Part shown: positions 7,637 to 14,516 of the stretch, in pieces
Numbering within the stretch: the stretch's first letter is position 1
Layout of the letters: each line of letters starts with the position of its first letter
Assembly (NCBI RefSeq): GCF_004798965.1
Contig: NZ_SDSD01000006.1
Coordinates: 1-64,000 of the forward strand
From: Onishia niordana
GTDB taxonomy: Bacteria; Pseudomonadota; Gammaproteobacteria; Pseudomonadales; Halomonadaceae
Length of the DNA: 64,000 nt
Reading direction: 5' to 3'
The notes under the pieces: model-generated
What the model saw: only the letters and a program-made list of their open reading frames with translations
What the model was told of the DNA's origin: nothing
Database searches by the model: none
Made by a program: the position numbers and the translations under genes

Positions 7637-7955
7637 CCTCGTCTTCCTGAAAAGTCGTGAATTCCATTCGTCGCTAAGCGTTGCCGAGCGGACAGGGTCG
7701 CGGGGCAATGCTCCCATCCAACCGCCGGCAGTCTCAGTGACAGACGAATAAACGCTTGGGTTCCGCGCGGCGCTGGACGAATTCAGCGCCGCGCGGCAAG
7801 GAGCGGCTGATGAGGAAGGCCTGGGTAGCCGAATTTTCTTGTGATTATGTGGATCTTAAACAGAGTAGTGGCTGGCGAGCAGGCTGAGCGGACGGGCCGA
7901 GCCGGCAGGCCTCTGGTAAGATGCGGGGCCCGAAAAGGACGTCCGGAGATGCCCC
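7637..7955. other. 319-bp divergent intergenic region opgD/cobT
   Basis: The region separates opgD (leftward) from the cobalamin cluster (rightward) and must hold both promoters, which I cannot place with confidence. The one clear structure is a perfect 13-bp GC-rich hairpin at 7763-7796. I see no cobalamin riboswitch here. Confidence 0.6.
7763..7796. repeat. Perfect 13-bp inverted repeat between opgD and cobT
   Basis: CCGCGCGGCGCTG (7763-7775) is matched exactly by 7784-7796 around the loop GACGAATT. No T-run follows on either strand. It could be an operator, a leader structure of one of the divergent transcripts, or a remnant terminator. Confidence 0.55.
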
Positions 7956-9029
7956 GTGAATGATCTATCGCCGCTGATCCCGCCCCTCGACACGGCTTGT
8001 GCCGAGCGGGTCGGCCGCTATCTCGATACCCTCACCAAGCCCCCGGGGAGCCTTGGCCGTCTCGAGTCGCTGGCGGTCGAGCTGGCCGGCATGACCGGCG
8101 ACGACTTTCCGAGCGTGACGCCACCCGGCGTGGTGGTCTTCGCCGCCGATCATGGTGTGGCGCATGAAGGCGTCTCGGCCTTTCCCCAGGCCGTGACCGC
8201 CCAGATGGTCGCCAACTTCGTCGCCGGCGGCGCGGCCATCAACGTCTTTGCGCGGCAGATCAGCGCCCGGCTCGAGGTGGTCGATGTCGGGGTGACGGAA
8301 GACCTGTCACACGTGACGTCCGAGGCGCTATCGGCGCCGAGCATCGTGCATGACAAGGTGCGCCCGGGAACCGGCAACCTGGCGCGTGAAGACGCCATGT
8401 CGCGCGACGAGGCGCGCTCGGCCATCGAGGTCGGCCGGCGCGCCGCCGAACGTGCCGTCCAGAGCGGCTGTCGCTGCCTGATCGTCGGCGAGATGGGCAT
8501 CGCCAACACTACCGCCAGCAGCGCCATGCTGGCGGTCCTGAGTGGCCTGCCGGTGGCCGAGCTGGTGGGGCCGGGGACCGGCGTGGTTGGGAAGGCCCTG
8601 GCCCACAAGCGCTCGGTCATCGAGGCGGCGATCGTTGCCCGCGCTGCCGACCCCGACGATCCTCTGGACGTGCTGGCGCGCCTCGGCGGGCTCGAGATCG
8701 CGGCCATGGTGGGCGCCTACCTGGGCGCCGCCGCCAACCGCCTGCCGATCCTCGTCGATGGTTTCATCGCCACCGTCGCGGCCCTCACCGCCTGTCGCCT
8801 CGAGCCGGCATTGCGCCCCTACCTGATATTTGGCCACCGCTCCCACGAGCCCGGGCATGCGCTGGCGCTTGGGGCACTTGACGCCGAGCCGCTGCTGGAC
8901 CTTTCCCTGCGGCTGGGCGAGGGCAGCGGCGCGGCCCTGGCGTTCCCCTTGCTCGAGGCGGCGAGCGCCATGCTCTGCGAGATGGCGACCTTCTCCGATG
9001 CTGGCGTCGATAACCGTGAGGCCCGCTGA
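7956..9029 (+). CDS. cobT: Nicotinate-nucleotide:dimethylbenzimidazole phosphoribosyltransferase
   Basis: A 357-residue CobT, which makes alpha-ribazole 5'-phosphate from nicotinate mononucleotide and 5,6-dimethylbenzimidazole for the lower ligand of cobalamin. The length is normal. Recognisable segments are LTKPPGSLGRLESLA (residues 27-41), VVFAADHGVAHEGVSAFP, GEMGIANTTASSAML, and near the C terminus LRLGEGSGAALAFPL, whose Glu corresponds to the catalytic base of the family. The start is a GTG at 7956 with GGAG 8 bp upstream. It opens a tightly packed run of cobalamin genes with 4-bp gaps and overlaps. The DMB substrate could come from BluB encoded at 20655. Confidence 0.95.
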   Translation: MNDLSPLIPPLDTACAERVGRYLDTLTKPPGSLGRLESLAVELAGMTGDDFPSVTPPGVVVFAADHGVAHEGVSAFPQAVTAQMVANFVAGGAAINVFARQISARLEVVDVGVTEDLSHVTSEALSAPSIVHDKVRPGTGNLAREDAMSRDEARSAIEVGRRAAERAVQSGCRCLIVGEMGIANTTASSAMLAVLSGLPVAELVGPGTGVVGKALAHKRSVIEAAIVARAADPDDPLDVLARLGGLEIAAMVGAYLGAAANRLPILVDGFIATVAALTACRLEPALRPYLIFGHRSHEPGHALALGALDAEPLLDLSLRLGEGSGAALAFPLLEAASAMLCEMATFSDAGVDNREAR

Positions 9030-9033
9030 GCCG

Positions 9034-9738
9034 ATGGCGGCCGCGTGCCGCTCGCCCGGCTCGTGGCTGGAGGTGGGAGGCGGCCTCGCGCTTGCTCGAG
9101 ATGCCGGCTGCGTGCACTTCCATCATGAGACGCCGCTGCGCACCCTGAGCAGTGCCCTGGTCGGGCTGGGACTCGGCTGGTCGCGAGACATCTGCAATTT
9201 TTACGTCGACAAGGACTATGCCGGTCAGGCGCCCCGGGCCGATTTGCAGGGCTGGCTGACCGCGCGTGGTCTTGAGGCCGAGGACTGCGTGGCGATGATG
9301 ACCGCGGTACCCCTGGCGCATCTGGCCCTCGAGGAGGCCCACGCCGGCGAGCGACGGGTGCTGGTCGCGGTCACCGCGGGAGTCGGCAATGCCGTGGATA
9401 TCACCGCCCCGGTGCGGGACGACCCGCGCCTGGTCGCCGGCACCATCAACATCCAGGTGTTCATCGATGGCCATCTCGACGATGGCGCCCTGGTCAATGC
9501 CGTCCAGTCGGCCAGCGAGGCCAAGGTGCGGGCCCTTGATGCGCTGGGCATCCGGGATCCGCTCTCAGATACGCCGGCCACCGGCACCTCCACCGATTGC
9601 CTGGTCATCGCCGCCACCCAGCGCGGGGGTGTGACGCCCTATGCGGGCTCGGGCACGCTGCTAGGGCGGGCCATCGGGGGCGGTGTGTTTCGGGCCATTC
9701 AGGCGTCTCTGGCCATGGCGGGGGAGGCCGCGCCATGA
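9034..9738 (+). CDS. cbiZ: Adenosylcobinamide amidohydrolase CbiZ
   Basis: A 234-residue enzyme that hydrolyses the amide linking aminopropanol to the corrin ring, turning adenosylcobinamide (and in some bacteria pseudocobalamin) into adenosylcobyric acid. Family signatures include HHETPLRTLSSA, GLGWSRDICNFYV, MMTAVPLAHLAL, VTAGVGNAVDI, TINIQVFIDGHL and ATGTSTDCLVIAAT. The start is uncertain: ATG at 9034, 4 bp after the cobT stop, is preferred, but an ATG at 8998 is in frame. It lies between cobT and cbiB, so its product cobyric acid is the substrate of the next enzyme. CbiZ is uncommon in gammaproteobacteria that build the ring themselves. Confidence 0.88.
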   Translation: MAAACRSPGSWLEVGGGLALARDAGCVHFHHETPLRTLSSALVGLGLGWSRDICNFYVDKDYAGQAPRADLQGWLTARGLEAEDCVAMMTAVPLAHLALEEAHAGERRVLVAVTAGVGNAVDITAPVRDDPRLVAGTINIQVFIDGHLDDGALVNAVQSASEAKVRALDALGIRDPLSDTPATGTSTDCLVIAATQRGGVTPYAGSGTLLGRAIGGGVFRAIQASLAMAGEAAP

Positions 9739-10730
9739 GCCTGGCGCTTCCGGCCTTCGAGCCCCTGTCCCAGGCTCTGCTGGCCCTTGTCATTGCGGCG
9801 ATGCTGCTCGATCTGGTGCTTGGCGACCCTGCCTGGCTGCCGCATCCGGTGGTCGGTATCGGTCGGGTAATCGCTCGGCTCGAGCGGGCCTGGAACCACT
9901 GGCCCGCCGCCGATCGCCGGCGCCACGGCCGCTGGTTGACGGTGCTGGTGGTGGGCGGTACCTGGAGCATCACCTGGAGCCTGTTGGCGGCTCTCGCCTG
10001 GGCAAGCCCCTGGTTGGCCGTGGTCACGGAGCTTGGCCTCTTGGCCACGACCTTGGCGGCGAAGGGGCTCGCCCAGGCCGCCCGAGCGGTGGCCGAGCCC
10101 CTGACGCGGGGCGATATGGCCGCGGCCCGCCAGGCGCTTGCCATGATCGTCGGTCGCGATACGGCGACGCTCGACGAGAGCGAGCTTGCTCGGGGCGCGG
10201 TGGAGACCGTCGCCGAGAACACCGTGGATGGCATCACCGCGCCGCTGTTCTGGGCGCTGCTCGGCGGCGCGCCGCTGGCGCTTGCCTACAAGGCCACCAA
10301 TACGCTGGATTCCATGGTTGGCTATCGCAACCCGCGCTTTGAAGATTTCGGCCGCGCCTCGGCCCGCCTCGACGATGCCGTCAACTGGCTGCCGGCCCGC
10401 CTGACAGTGCTGTCACTGTGGCTGGCCGCCTGGCTGATTCCCGGCAGCCGCCTGGCCGGGGCGCTGGCGACCACGCGTCGCGAGGCGCCACGCCACCCGA
10501 GCCCCAATGCGGGCTGGCCGGAAGCCATGGTGGCTAACCTGATGGGCGTGCGGCTTGGCGGCCTTAACCACTACGCCGGCCGTCCCTCGCCGCGTGCCAC
10601 CCTGGGCACGCCCCAGGAGACGCTTACCGCTGGCCATATCGAGCGGGCGATCACGTATATGCACGGCGCCTGGCTGGTCTTCCTGCTGCTAGCCACGCCT
10701 CTGGTGTTGCTGCGGGAGTGGTTGATATGA
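9735..10730 (+). CDS. cbiB: Adenosylcobinamide-phosphate synthase CbiB
   Basis: A 331-residue integral membrane enzyme that joins adenosylcobyric acid to (R)-1-amino-2-propanol phosphate. Conserved segments are DLVLGDPAWLPHPVVGIGR (about 26-44), ENTVDGITAPLFWALLGG, and NTLDSMVGYRN, with about five hydrophobic segments. The ATG at 9735 overlaps the cbiZ stop codon (ATGA) and follows GGGGAGG, so translation is probably coupled. It is also called cobD in the aerobic nomenclature. Confidence 0.94.
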   Translation: MSLALPAFEPLSQALLALVIAAMLLDLVLGDPAWLPHPVVGIGRVIARLERAWNHWPAADRRRHGRWLTVLVVGGTWSITWSLLAALAWASPWLAVVTELGLLATTLAAKGLAQAARAVAEPLTRGDMAAARQALAMIVGRDTATLDESELARGAVETVAENTVDGITAPLFWALLGGAPLALAYKATNTLDSMVGYRNPRFEDFGRASARLDDAVNWLPARLTVLSLWLAAWLIPGSRLAGALATTRREAPRHPSPNAGWPEAMVANLMGVRLGGLNHYAGRPSPRATLGTPQETLTAGHIERAITYMHGAWLVFLLLATPLVLLREWLI

Positions 10731-11818
10731 AGGCGGCGAACCCGCAAGACTGGCCTGAGCACGGCGGCCGCCGGACGGCCTTGCTCAAGCACTTTGGCCT
10801 GCCGCCAGATCAGCCGCTGATCGATTTCAGCGCCAACCTCAATCCGCTGGGCCCGCCGGCCTGGCTGGGAGAGTGGCTGAGCGGTGCCGCCCCTCGGCTT
10901 GCCGCTTATCCGAATCCGGATGATGAGGCGCCGGCGCGGGCCATCGCCGAGCGCGAAGGGCTCACGCCCGAGCAGGTGTTGGTGACCAATGGCGGTGCCG
11001 AGGCGATCTATCTGGCGGCGGCTCTGCATGCCGGCGGCCATGCCTTGATCGTCGAGCCGACCTTCAGCGAGTACCGCCTCGCCTGTGCGCATTATGGCCT
11101 TACGGTCGAGTCGCTTGCGCTGTATGGCGAAGACTTCGCGCTCGACCTCGGCGCGGCAGAGCGCGCCATGCAGGGGGCCGCGGTGCTCTTCCTGTGTCGC
11201 CCCAACAATCCGACCGGTACGCTGATGCCTCGCGAGTCCCTCGAGCGCCTGCTGGCGAGAGGCCGTGAAACGGGCACGACCCTGGTGGTCGATGAGGCCT
11301 TCATCGATTTCAGTGATGAGGCGTCGCTCACGCCGCTGCTGGCCGGGGCGTCGAATCTTCTGCTGCTGCGCTCGCTGACCAAGCTCTATGATCTGCCGGG
11401 CCTGCGGCTTGGCTACCTGCTCGGTGCGCCAGGCTTGGTGCGAAAGGCGCGTGAGCGCCAGATGCCCTGGAGCGTCAATGCCCTGGCGCTGGGGCTGGTG
11501 GCGCCGCTGCTGGCCGATGCCGATTACCTGAGCCGCACCCGGGCCTGGCTTGCCGGAGTGCGCCCGGCCGTGCCCGAGGCGGTGCGCGTGCTGGGCTATG
11601 CGGTGCCGGCCACCCAGGCCAACTTTTTTCTGTTACGCAGCGGGCAAGACGCGACCGAGGCGGAGGCACTGTTCGCCTTCCTGCTGTGCCGTGGCCTGCT
11701 GGCCCGACATACTCACAATTTTCCCGGCCTCGACGGCCACTGGCTGCGCCTGGCCATGCGCGACGGCCCGGATAACGCACGCTTGCTCGAGGCGCTGGCC
11801 GCCTGGAGACGGCCATGA
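10727..11818 (+). CDS. cobD: L-threonine-O-3-phosphate decarboxylase
   Basis: A 363-residue fold-type I PLP enzyme of the CobD/CobC family, related to histidinol-phosphate aminotransferase. It supplies aminopropanol phosphate to CbiB. It shows HGGRRTALLKHFGL, DFSANLNPLGPP (residues about 35-46), VTNGGAEAIYL, CRPNNPTGTL, VVDEAFIDFSD and SLTKLYDLPGLRLGY, where the Lys is the PLP Schiff-base residue. The ATG at 10727 overlaps the cbiB stop (ATGA). Operon position directly after CbiB supports decarboxylase rather than aminotransferase function. Naming follows the Salmonella convention; in Pseudomonas it would be cobC. Confidence 0.92.
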   Translation: MKAANPQDWPEHGGRRTALLKHFGLPPDQPLIDFSANLNPLGPPAWLGEWLSGAAPRLAAYPNPDDEAPARAIAEREGLTPEQVLVTNGGAEAIYLAAALHAGGHALIVEPTFSEYRLACAHYGLTVESLALYGEDFALDLGAAERAMQGAAVLFLCRPNNPTGTLMPRESLERLLARGRETGTTLVVDEAFIDFSDEASLTPLLAGASNLLLLRSLTKLYDLPGLRLGYLLGAPGLVRKARERQMPWSVNALALGLVAPLLADADYLSRTRAWLAGVRPAVPEAVRVLGYAVPATQANFFLLRSGQDATEAEALFAFLLCRGLLARHTHNFPGLDGHWLRLAMRDGPDNARLLEALAAWRRP

Positions 11819-12369
11819 TTGCTTTTGTTTCGGGTGGCGCGCGCTCCGGCAAGAGTGCGGTGGCCGAGGAACTGGCCCGGGCGTGGCGATCGCCCGCGCC
11901 CGGCGGCCTGGTCTATCTTGCCACGGCGCGGGTCGGTGACGACGAGATGGCAGCCCGCGTGGCCCGTCATCGTCGCGAGCGGGGAGCGGGCTGGCTGACG
12001 CTGGAGGCCCCGCTGGAGCTCGCTGCCGCCCTGGAGCGGGTCCCCGACGGCGCCAGCGTGCTGCTCGATTGCCTGACCCTGTGGTCAAGCCAGCTGATGT
12101 TCGAAGCCGGCCTGACAGAGGCGCAGGGGCGCGCGAGGCTCCAACGCCTGCTCGATTTAGCCCGCCGCCGGGGTATCACGCTGGTGGTGGTCTCCAACGA
12201 CCTCAACGAGGACTTGCCGCCCTCGGATGCGCTGGTGTGGCGCTACCTGGCCTTCCTGCAGCGCCTGCACCGAGACCTCGCCGGCCAAGCCGACCGGGTG
12301 ATCGAGGTGATGGCCGGCCAATCGATCGAATGGAAGCCCCTCATTGAGGGCGAAGGAGAACGTGCATGA
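11815..12369 (+). CDS. cobU: Adenosylcobinamide kinase / adenosylcobinamide-phosphate guanylyltransferase
   Basis: A 184-residue bifunctional enzyme that activates adenosylcobinamide phosphate to the GDP form. The P-loop GGARSGKS is at residues 7-14. ARHRRERGAGWLTLEAP supplies the histidine corresponding to the guanylylated residue of the family, and VLLDCLTLW and VVVSND follow. The C-terminal part (NDLNEDLPPSDALVWRYLAFLQ) departs from the usual N-E-V-G-x-G-I-V-P consensus, which curiously is present in the shorter paralogue at 13678. The ATG overlaps the cobD stop codon. Confidence 0.9.
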   Translation: MIAFVSGGARSGKSAVAEELARAWRSPAPGGLVYLATARVGDDEMAARVARHRRERGAGWLTLEAPLELAAALERVPDGASVLLDCLTLWSSQLMFEAGLTEAQGRARLQRLLDLARRRGITLVVVSNDLNEDLPPSDALVWRYLAFLQRLHRDLAGQADRVIEVMAGQSIEWKPLIEGEGERA

Positions 12370-13124
12370 AGGAGGCGCTCTTCGGCACACTGCTGGCGAT
12401 CCAGTTCCTGACGCGAGTGCCGGTGCCAGTGGTCTGTCCTTGGACGCCGGGCACCCGGCGCTGGGCGGCCCGGGCCTATCCGCTGGTGGGGGTGCTGCTC
12501 GGCGGCCTGGTGGCCGCGATCGGCGTCGCCTTGCAGCCGCTGCTGCCCACCCCGATGCTGGCCCTCTTGCTGCTCAGCCTGTGGGTGGCGCTGAGTGGAG
12601 GGCTGCATCTGGATGGCCTGATGGATCTCGCGGATGCCCTGGGCAGTAACGCGCCGCTGGAGCGGCGCTGGGCCATCATGAAAGATTCACAGATCGGCAG
12701 CTTCGCCATGCTGGCGCTGATTTTTCAGCTGGCCTGGAAGGCCATGCTGCTATGGGCGCTGCTCGAGGCGGGCGCCAGCCCCTGGTGGCTGGTGCCGATC
12801 GCGGCCCTGGGACGCTTGGGCGGCGTCTGCCTGCTGGTTTGTATGCCGGCGGCCCGCCCCGAGGGCCTGGCTCACGCTTGGCAGCAGAGCCTCGGCGGGC
12901 GCGATCTCGTTCTGGCGGCGTTGCTGCCACTGTTGGGACTCCTCGTCATCTCGGGGATGGCCTGGCTGGTAGCAGGCCTCGCCATCTTTATCATCATCTA
13001 TGGCCTGGCGGTGCGCCGGGCTTTCGGCGGCATCAACGGCGATATCGTTGGCGCCGCCATCGAGGGAGGAGAGTTATGGCTGCTGCTGATCGCCTGGAGC
13101 TGGTGGTCGTTCGTCATGGCCTGA
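12366..13124 (+). CDS. cobS: Adenosylcobinamide-GDP ribazoletransferase (cobalamin synthase)
   Basis: A 252-residue polytopic membrane protein that condenses adenosylcobinamide-GDP with alpha-ribazole or its phosphate. The acidic, metal-binding motif GGLHLDGLMDLADALG lies near residues 78-93. IQFLTRVPVPV at the N terminus is characteristic, and about six hydrophobic segments follow. The ATG overlaps the cobU stop codon, and the 3' end overlaps cobC by 49 bp, so the genes are co-transcribed. Confidence 0.93.
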   Translation: MKEALFGTLLAIQFLTRVPVPVVCPWTPGTRRWAARAYPLVGVLLGGLVAAIGVALQPLLPTPMLALLLLSLWVALSGGLHLDGLMDLADALGSNAPLERRWAIMKDSQIGSFAMLALIFQLAWKAMLLWALLEAGASPWWLVPIAALGRLGGVCLLVCMPAARPEGLAHAWQQSLGGRDLVLAALLPLLGLLVISGMAWLVAGLAIFIIIYGLAVRRAFGGINGDIVGAAIEGGELWLLLIAWSWWSFVMA

Positions 13125-13726
13125 CGAGTTGGAACCTGGAGCGTCGCTATCAGGGCCATCAGGACATTCCGCTGCTGCTGCCCGAGGCAGTGCCCGACCT
13201 GGACCGGCTGCGCGATGCCCTGGCAGCGCTCGAGTTCGATGCCGTGCATTGCAGCGACCTGACCCGCTGTCGCCAGACGCTTACCCATCTGCGCGAGGGC
13301 CTTGTCCATGATGGCCAGCGGGAGACGCCGCGCGTCGATGCGCGCCTGCGTGAGCTGAACTTCGGCGACTACGAAGGCCGTACCTGGGCCGCACTGAAGG
13401 ACGCCCCCGACTACCGGGCCTGGGTCGACAGCCATGGTCGGCTGCCCACCCCGGGCGGCGAGTCGGCGGATGATCTCTGGGCGCGGCTATCCACCTGGCT
13501 CGAGGAGGTGTTGGCCGAGGCCCGCGAGGCCCGGCATCGTCGCGTGTTGGCCGTCAGCCATGGCGGTGCCATCCGCGAGCTGCGTCATCGCCTTGAGGCG
13601 ACAGACTTCTGGGACGGCGTAGTCGGCCAAGCCCAGGGGCGCTGCTTCATTTTCACTCACGAGGAGGACGGCTGGACATGCAGCTCTTCATCGGTGGTGC
13701 CTGCGCCGGCAAAGGCGACATCGTAA
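13076..13726 (+). CDS. cobC: Alpha-ribazole phosphatase (histidine phosphatase family)
   Basis: A 216-residue phosphoglycerate-mutase-fold phosphatase. The phosphohistidine motif VVVRHGLTSWN sits at residues 11-21, and the second catalytic histidine is in LAVSHGGAIREL near residue 160. RELNFGDYEGRTW contains the conserved Glu. The ATG at 13076 follows GAGGGAGGAGAG and lies inside the end of cobS. It would dephosphorylate alpha-ribazole phosphate, or the cobalamin phosphate made by CobS. Assignment rests on family motifs plus location. Confidence 0.88.
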   Translation: MAAADRLELVVVRHGLTSWNLERRYQGHQDIPLLLPEAVPDLDRLRDALAALEFDAVHCSDLTRCRQTLTHLREGLVHDGQRETPRVDARLRELNFGDYEGRTWAALKDAPDYRAWVDSHGRLPTPGGESADDLWARLSTWLEEVLAEAREARHRRVLAVSHGGAIRELRHRLEATDFWDGVVGQAQGRCFIFTHEEDGWTCSSSSVVPAPAKATS

Positions 13727-14133
13727 CGACGCGCTTTCCCGGTGCCCTATGGCTAAAGGCGGGTGAGGGCGGTGGGCTTAGCGGCTGGCGCGACCGGCTC
13801 ACGCCGGGCCGACCCCTGGTGATAAGCGGATGGAGTGGCTGGCTGTCCAACGCCCTGGCCGATGAAGGCGACGGCGACCGGCTACGAGGGCGGTTGGTCG
13901 ATGAGCTCAAGGCGATGGTCGAGTCCGAGAGACAGGGGCATGGCGAGATCGTGCTGATCCTGCCGGAGATGGGGCGGGGCATCGTGCCTATGGCGGTCGA
14001 GGATCGACGCCTGCGCGACCTGGCCGGCTGGCTGTCTCAGGACGCCGCGGCCCATGCCGAGGCGGTCTGGTATGTGCGCCACGGGCTGGCGCGCTGCCTC
14101 TACCAGAGCGCCCCGGCGGGGAATTCGCGTTGA
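13678..14133 (+). CDS. Degenerate CobU-like protein
   Basis: A 151-residue protein related to CobU. The N terminus MQLFIGGACAGKGD is a P-loop-like GxxxxGKx, and the second half, ILPEMGRGIVPMAVEDRRLRDLAGWLSQ, matches the N-E-V-G-x-G-I-V-P region of CobU; YVRHGLARCL corresponds to its final strand. The middle segment that normally carries the guanylylated histidine is missing, and the protein is about 30 residues shorter than CobU. It begins inside the end of cobC and is the last gene before the riboswitch. It could be a kinase-only relative, a partner of the CobU at 11815 (whose own C-terminal motif is divergent), or decaying. Confidence 0.72.
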   Translation: MQLFIGGACAGKGDIVTTRFPGALWLKAGEGGGLSGWRDRLTPGRPLVISGWSGWLSNALADEGDGDRLRGRLVDELKAMVESERQGHGEIVLILPEMGRGIVPMAVEDRRLRDLAGWLSQDAAAHAEAVWYVRHGLARCLYQSAPAGNSR

Positions 14134-14164
14134 CTCGCCTACCCCCGGTTGCTAGCTTACGCGC

Positions 14165-14368
14165 ACTCAAAGGTGACCCAGGGCCGCGCAGACGGGCCGG
14201 GTTTAAACGGGAAGTTGGTGACACCTTCGTCAATCCGACGCTGCCCCCGCAACGGTGATCGAGTCAAGGCCCGCCACTATCGTAAGCGATAGGCCACTGT
14301 GCTCAAGCATGGGAAGGCGGCGGTCTCGAGGTGTTCGCGCCTCACTCGTCAGCCCGGAGACCGGCCTT
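14165..14368 (+). promoter_or_regulatory. Cobalamin (AdoCbl) riboswitch
   Basis: The core of the B12 riboswitch is clear: GGGAAGTTGGTG near 14210, CTGCCCCCGCAACGG (about 14240-14255), GCCACTGTG near 14293, and the B12 box AGCCCGGAGACCGGCC at 14351-14366. These occur in the usual order and spacing. It sits about 150 bp before the btuB start codon, so it controls outer-membrane corrinoid uptake and probably the btuFCD genes behind it. No clear intrinsic terminator follows, which favours control of translation initiation. It is the only B12 riboswitch I see in the window. The limits are approximate. Confidence 0.93.
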
Positions 14369-14516
14369 CGAGCGCATGCCAGGACGCGGAGGGCGATCCG
14401 GGGGCAAGGGTGACTCGCCGCCGACAGGCCGCCGACCGTTCTTCCTCTGATCCCATCCCGCCCGGCCTTCAAGGGTTCTCGTCGCACGGGTGCGTGCGGC
14501 CCCAGGGTACACGATC

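Noticed and set aside
7700..7955. Second cobalamin riboswitch upstream of cobT
   Set aside because: No B12 box and no CCCCCGCAACGG-like core are present.
12752..13075. N-terminal extension in frame with cobC
   Set aside because: It lies within cobS in another frame; the strong ribosome binding site is at 13060-13072, before the ATG at 13076.
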